Below, piece by piece: positions 40,291-42,759 of a DNA stretch of 42,759 nt (positions are counted from its first letter, which is position 1; each line of letters opens with the position of its first letter). The notes beneath the pieces are model-generated. The model did no database searches. It was not told the DNA's origin and worked only from the letters and a program-made list of their open reading frames with translations. The DNA lies in assembly GCA_913009825.1 (NCBI GenBank), contig CAJVYQ010000042.1, positions 1 through 42,759 of the forward strand, written 5' to 3'. The stretch is from an uncultured Deferribacteres bacterium. Its GTDB lineage: Bacteria > Zhuqueibacterota > JdFR-76 > DREG01. Both the position numbers and the translations under genes were made by a program.

Positions 40291-40677
40291 TTAGGACTCC
40301 TTCTGTTGATTCATCATTTCAAACATTTTTCCCATCATTGCCGAAAAAGGAAATTGGGGGCTGCTTGCCTGGGTGGAAAAGATGTTTCCCTTTTCGCTTA
40401 ATTCGACCACCAACTGATTGGTTAAATTGATCAGCGCAATGATGGCGGGCTCGGTAAGCTGGTAGAAAACGAAAGACCCTTCGCGCTCCGTGGTCACGAT
40501 ATGATTGTGTTTTAATTCCTTCAAATGATGCGAAACCAACGGCTGCGACAGCCCGGTCTCCTCAACAATTTTTGAAACCGATTTTTTACCATCAGCAAGA
40601 TTGAAAATAATTCCTAAACGATTTTCATCGGCCAGTGATTTAAAAAGCCCGGCAATCTGTTTGTAGTAAATTTTCAT
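40291..40677 (-). CDS. ArsR/SmtB-family regulator without cysteines
   Basis: 128-residue winged-helix repressor. YKQIAGLFKSLADENRLGI opens the ArsR fold, the recognition helix is SQPLVSHHLKELKHNHIV, and the wing is EREGSFVFYQLT. The family's thiolate metal sites (for example the ELCVCD motif of ArsR) are absent; there is no Cys anywhere. The tail FSAMMGKMFEMMNQQ is Met-rich. ATG 40677 is chosen; the frame extends to a TTG at 40686. It is the first gene after a promoter with overlapping palindromes, so it is probably autoregulated. The inducer is unknown. Confidence 0.88.
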   Translation of the reverse strand: MKIYYKQIAGLFKSLADENRLGIIFNLADGKKSVSKIVEETGLSQPLVSHHLKELKHNHIVTTEREGSFVFYQLTEPAIIALINLTNQLVVELSEKGNIFSTQASSPQFPFSAMMGKMFEMMNQQKES

Positions 40678-40693
40678 GATGCGCAACCATTAT

Positions 40694-40750
40694 ATTAACA
40701 TATTAATGCTTATCTATATATTAATATAAAATAAAATCTATCTTTGTCAA
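40694..40750 (-). promoter_or_regulatory. promoter and candidate ArsR operators
   Basis: On the minus strand a -35 TTGACA (40750-40745) and a -10 TATATT (40728-40723) are 16 bp apart. The -10 lies inside a perfect 12-bp palindrome TATATTAATATA (40717-40728). A second dyad ATTAA-CATA-TTAAT follows at 40694-40707, 17 bp before the ArsR start codon. This is what a self-repressing ArsR-type promoter should look like. Confidence 0.6.
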
Positions 40751-40880
40751 GCCTTTTTTCAAATGTATCCAAAGTACGGCAATTAGGTGTGGTTAAACAA
40801 GATTTAGGGGCAAACGTGGAATGATAAAGTGCACCTGCAAAATGCACTGCTTTACAGTTGCAATTCGTTTCTTTTTGTAA

Positions 40881-41420
40881 TTACCACACCGCCTTGTATT
40901 TTTCCGACGCCAGATTCCATTTTATTCCATAAACATGAACCCGTAAAGAGTCGCCGTCGGGTGCGGCAAAGATCTGCCCTGCATGGCTCCAGGCCAGCAC
41001 GCCGCCTATCAGGTTGTAGGCGTCCAGCCTCTTTTTGCGCATCCTGACCACCTGTTTGCCGCTGCGATAGCCAATGGTGCAATAAACGATAATTTTGCGC
41101 TGTTTGTATCGGTCAATGTTTTTCTCAAATTCTTTTTGGGAGATAGCATTGGGAATTATCGAGACACGGCGTTCTTTGGGCGAGCGGACATCCACAAGGA
41201 TGACAGAGTCCCGCTTTTGCCATTGCAAAAGTTCTTTAACTGTCACATCCGGAGCAGTGGAAAAGGCATGCTTTTTATAAGACTGATACACCGTATGGAT
41301 TTTTTCCAGCTTCTTTTGATCCGTGGGTGATGGGCCGACTACCGCAGCTTGCTGGGAAAAGGCAAACGATCCCGCCAGCACGAGCAAAATGACGATGAAC
41401 GCTAAAGAGTTTTTTCGCAT
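40881..41420 (-). CDS. secreted rhodanese-domain protein
   Basis: 179-residue protein with a signal peptide (residues 1-22, ending SFAFSQ). A single rhodanese domain spans about 55-160: VTVKELLQWQ, VILVDVRSPKERRVSIIPNA, active-site loop VYCTIGYRSG with Cys 114, and LIGGVLAWSHAG. It should act on sulfane sulfur or a related thiol in the periplasm. A weak stem AGTGCA/TGCACT at 40828-40848 beyond the stop could end the transcript. It is divergent from the ATPase gene across tandem palindromes. Its link with the metal locus to its left is by position only. Confidence 0.87.
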   Translation of the reverse strand: MRKNSLAFIVILLVLAGSFAFSQQAAVVGPSPTDQKKLEKIHTVYQSYKKHAFSTAPDVTVKELLQWQKRDSVILVDVRSPKERRVSIIPNAISQKEFEKNIDRYKQRKIIVYCTIGYRSGKQVVRMRKKRLDAYNLIGGVLAWSHAGQIFAAPDGDSLRVHVYGIKWNLASEKYKAVW

Positions 41421-41462
41421 TGTTTATTTCCAAAATAAATATTGCTTTTAAATTAAAAATGT

Positions 41463-41517
41463 ATTAAAATAGTAATACTATTTCACTATGCTATCATTAA
41501 AATAGTAATACTATTTC
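41463..41517. promoter_or_regulatory. two direct copies of a palindromic operator-like site
   Basis: The 22-bp word ATTAAAATAGTAATACTATTTC occurs exactly twice (41463-41484 and 41496-41517), 33 bp apart, about three helical turns. Each copy contains the dyad AAATAGT-AAT-ACTATTT. The pair fills the short space between the divergent rhodanese and ATPase genes. Confidence 0.65.
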
Positions 41518-41526
41518 TATAATATT

Positions 41527-41730
41527 ATGAACATTATCGAGACATTTAACTATCAAAATCCCTGGCGAACGAATTCGCAGTTTCAAATCCAGCCTTATTT
41601 CGAAAGAGCTGTTACGCTGGAAATTGCCAAGTGGCTGCATGAGCCGGAAATTATTGTTATAACCGGACCGCGCCAAAGCGGGAAGACAACTATTCTTTTC
41701 AAGTTAACCCTACAACGTCAGTTAGTGTAA
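41527..41730 (+). pseudogene. AAA ATPase (DUF4143-type), truncated after the Walker A motif
   Basis: The frame gives about 60 family-like residues: FERAVTLEIAKWLHEPEIIV then the P-loop ITGPRQSGKTTILFKL, followed by an unrelated tail and stop. Such ATPases are normally 380-450 residues with a DUF4143 C-terminal domain. Walker B and everything after are missing, and an IS701-type element begins just downstream, so insertion is the likely cause. The other half may lie beyond the window. Confidence 0.75.
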
Positions 41731-42759
41731 TCGTGGTATATTTTGAATTCTTTTCTTTCGATGTGAGAGATAGGCCTTGTGGTTTTTTATCTGAACCCAC
41801 ATTACTAAAGATATAGCTTCATTAATATCGTAAATTTTCAATGGTAAAATAACCTCCAGCAAAATTCTAAGCTGCGACAGAGTAATAGACGGAGCTTTTT
41901 TTCCCCAACCTGATTTTAAGGTGCCAAAGGAAAAAATGAGATAACATACAAGTTAAAATATGATGATTCCAGCCCGTATATTTCCGAACCTCATATTGAT
42001 CCATACCTAACTCACTTTTTGTCTCTTCAAAACATTGCTCTATTGCCCATCTAAGACCACTTAACCAGACAAAGGTTTTAAGTTTTGTATCTTCAGGAGC
42101 ATTGCTTATGAAATATTTATATGTAGGGTTGCATCCTATTGTTCGTTTGATGATAAGCCAAACCGTTTTTTCAGGCAGGCCATTTCTTGCCAGAACAACA
42201 CGTTTTATTGCAAATTCATACTCAATGGGCCCTTTTGTTCCTTCTGATACTTTGCGCCGGTACCAGAAGTAATTGTTAATATTCATAGCCAGTGTTTCGA
42301 AAGATATGGGTTTCTTTTCTCCTTTTTCAAGGATAACTCTGGTACGCCTCTCGCTTTTATAGTTGTATTCCTTTTCCATTGTTTTGGGTCTTTCCAACCA
42401 ACACAACGTATCTGACGGAATGCTGACAAAATAATGTAGTTCCGAATGTTCTTCTATAGCGTCAATAAACTCCGGGCTGTTTCCATAAAGAGAGTCAGCC
42501 AAAATATATTTATATGGTAATATTTTTCGTTCTTGCAGTTCATGAAACATTTCAATGGCCAACTGGGGTTTTGTCTTAAATTCAACATCTTCGGGAATTT
42601 TACATTTTTCCCTTCTTATCGCGTATTCGTCAGTAAACCATTTCTCAGGAATAAATAACCGTTTATCCAATAAAGCATAGCCCGAAGGAGAAGCATAAGC
42701 AGCAAATACACCAACCTGGCAATTTTCTACCTTGCCCAAATTGCCACAATACTGTTTAG
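41709..42759 (-). mobile_element. IS701-family insertion sequence, running off the window
   Basis: From about 41709, where the ATPase similarity stops, to the window end the sequence is accounted for by an IS701-type transposase and about 150 bp of left-end non-coding DNA. The exact end is unresolved. TTAGTGTAATCG near 41722 resembles the tips of the MITEs at 2 and 22831. The right end and any target duplication are outside the window. Confidence 0.6.
41867..42759 (-). CDS. IS701-family transposase, 5-prime partial
   Basis: The frame stays open to the window edge and reads KQYCGNLGKVENCQVGVFAA, the conserved block that in IS701 transposases includes the first catalytic region. A second block is YKYILADSLYGNSPEF (the family's A-D-x-x-Y-G). 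WLSGLRWAIEQCFEETKSEL (the final catalytic Glu) and GWNHHILTCMLSHFFLWHL follow. The full enzyme is about 400 residues, so roughly the first 100 are missing here. No internal stop is seen, so this copy may be functional. Confidence 0.85.
   Translation of the reverse strand, partial: KQYCGNLGKVENCQVGVFAAYASPSGYALLDKRLFIPEKWFTDEYAIRREKCKIPEDVEFKTKPQLAIEMFHELQERKILPYKYILADSLYGNSPEFIDAIEEHSELHYFVSIPSDTLCWLERPKTMEKEYNYKSERRTRVILEKGEKKPISFETLAMNINNYFWYRRKVSEGTKGPIEYEFAIKRVVLARNGLPEKTVWLIIKRTIGCNPTYKYFISNAPEDTKLKTFVWLSGLRWAIEQCFEETKSELGMDQYEVRKYTGWNHHILTCMLSHFFLWHLKIRLGKKSSVYYSVAA

Overview
The window reads as a 42.8-kb piece of the chromosome of a diderm bacterium, most likely from the FCB/Calditrichota/KSB1 side of the tree. 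The taxonomy is an inference. It rests on lipoproteins, TolC and RND export systems, DUF5916 outer-membrane proteins, a GxxExxY gene embedded in CACCGCAAAGACGC-type repeats, and moderate GC with AT-rich spacers. Almost every gene lies on the minus strand. I see no rRNA, tRNA or CRISPR array. The DNA is littered with small inverted-repeat elements and decayed genes.

Region 1 (1-4.0 kb): a four-gene operon for citrate cleavage by way of citryl-CoA. It holds an ATP-grasp CoA-ligase beta subunit with an Fe-S tail, a CoA-ligase alpha subunit, a citryl-CoA lyase-like protein and an HD-domain protein whose stop codon lies in a MITE arm. Region 2 (4.0-6.4 kb): a transposase scrap and a broken Nramp-UspA fusion gene. 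Region 3 (6.6-18.4 kb): two heavy-metal-type RND efflux pumps with adaptors and two TolC proteins, split by a 111-bp tandem repeat array and a nonsense-mutated GxxExxY gene.

Region 4 (18.6-26.6 kb): two DUF5916/CBM9 outer-membrane proteins, an uncharacterised beta-barrel protein and a PepSY plus LamG-like lipoprotein. A decayed second copy of the LamG-like domain lies nearby. Region 5 (26.9-34.5 kb): an IS1182-type remnant, a Tat-exported DUF362 protein, then a dipeptide or acyl-amino-acid locus (C69 dipeptidase, DUF6305 protein, DctM-like permease, 51-residue membrane protein, M14 AstE/AspA-like hydrolase).

Region 6 (34.9-41.4 kb) is the most unusual part. A long minus-strand cluster starts with a cysteine-free ArsR regulator and two small Met-containing proteins. 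It continues with a secreted CC-containing metal-site protein, a MerT-MerP fusion and a tandemly duplicated three-gene cassette (Met-rich protein, SHOCT membrane protein, SAM methyltransferase). It ends in a decayed serine hydrolase. There is no MerA, MerB or MerR in view. I propose it as an undescribed metal or metalloid handling locus. Region 7 (41.4-42.8 kb): a rhodanese gene and a divergent AAA ATPase share tandem palindromic operators; the ATPase is cut off next to an IS701-family element that runs off the window.
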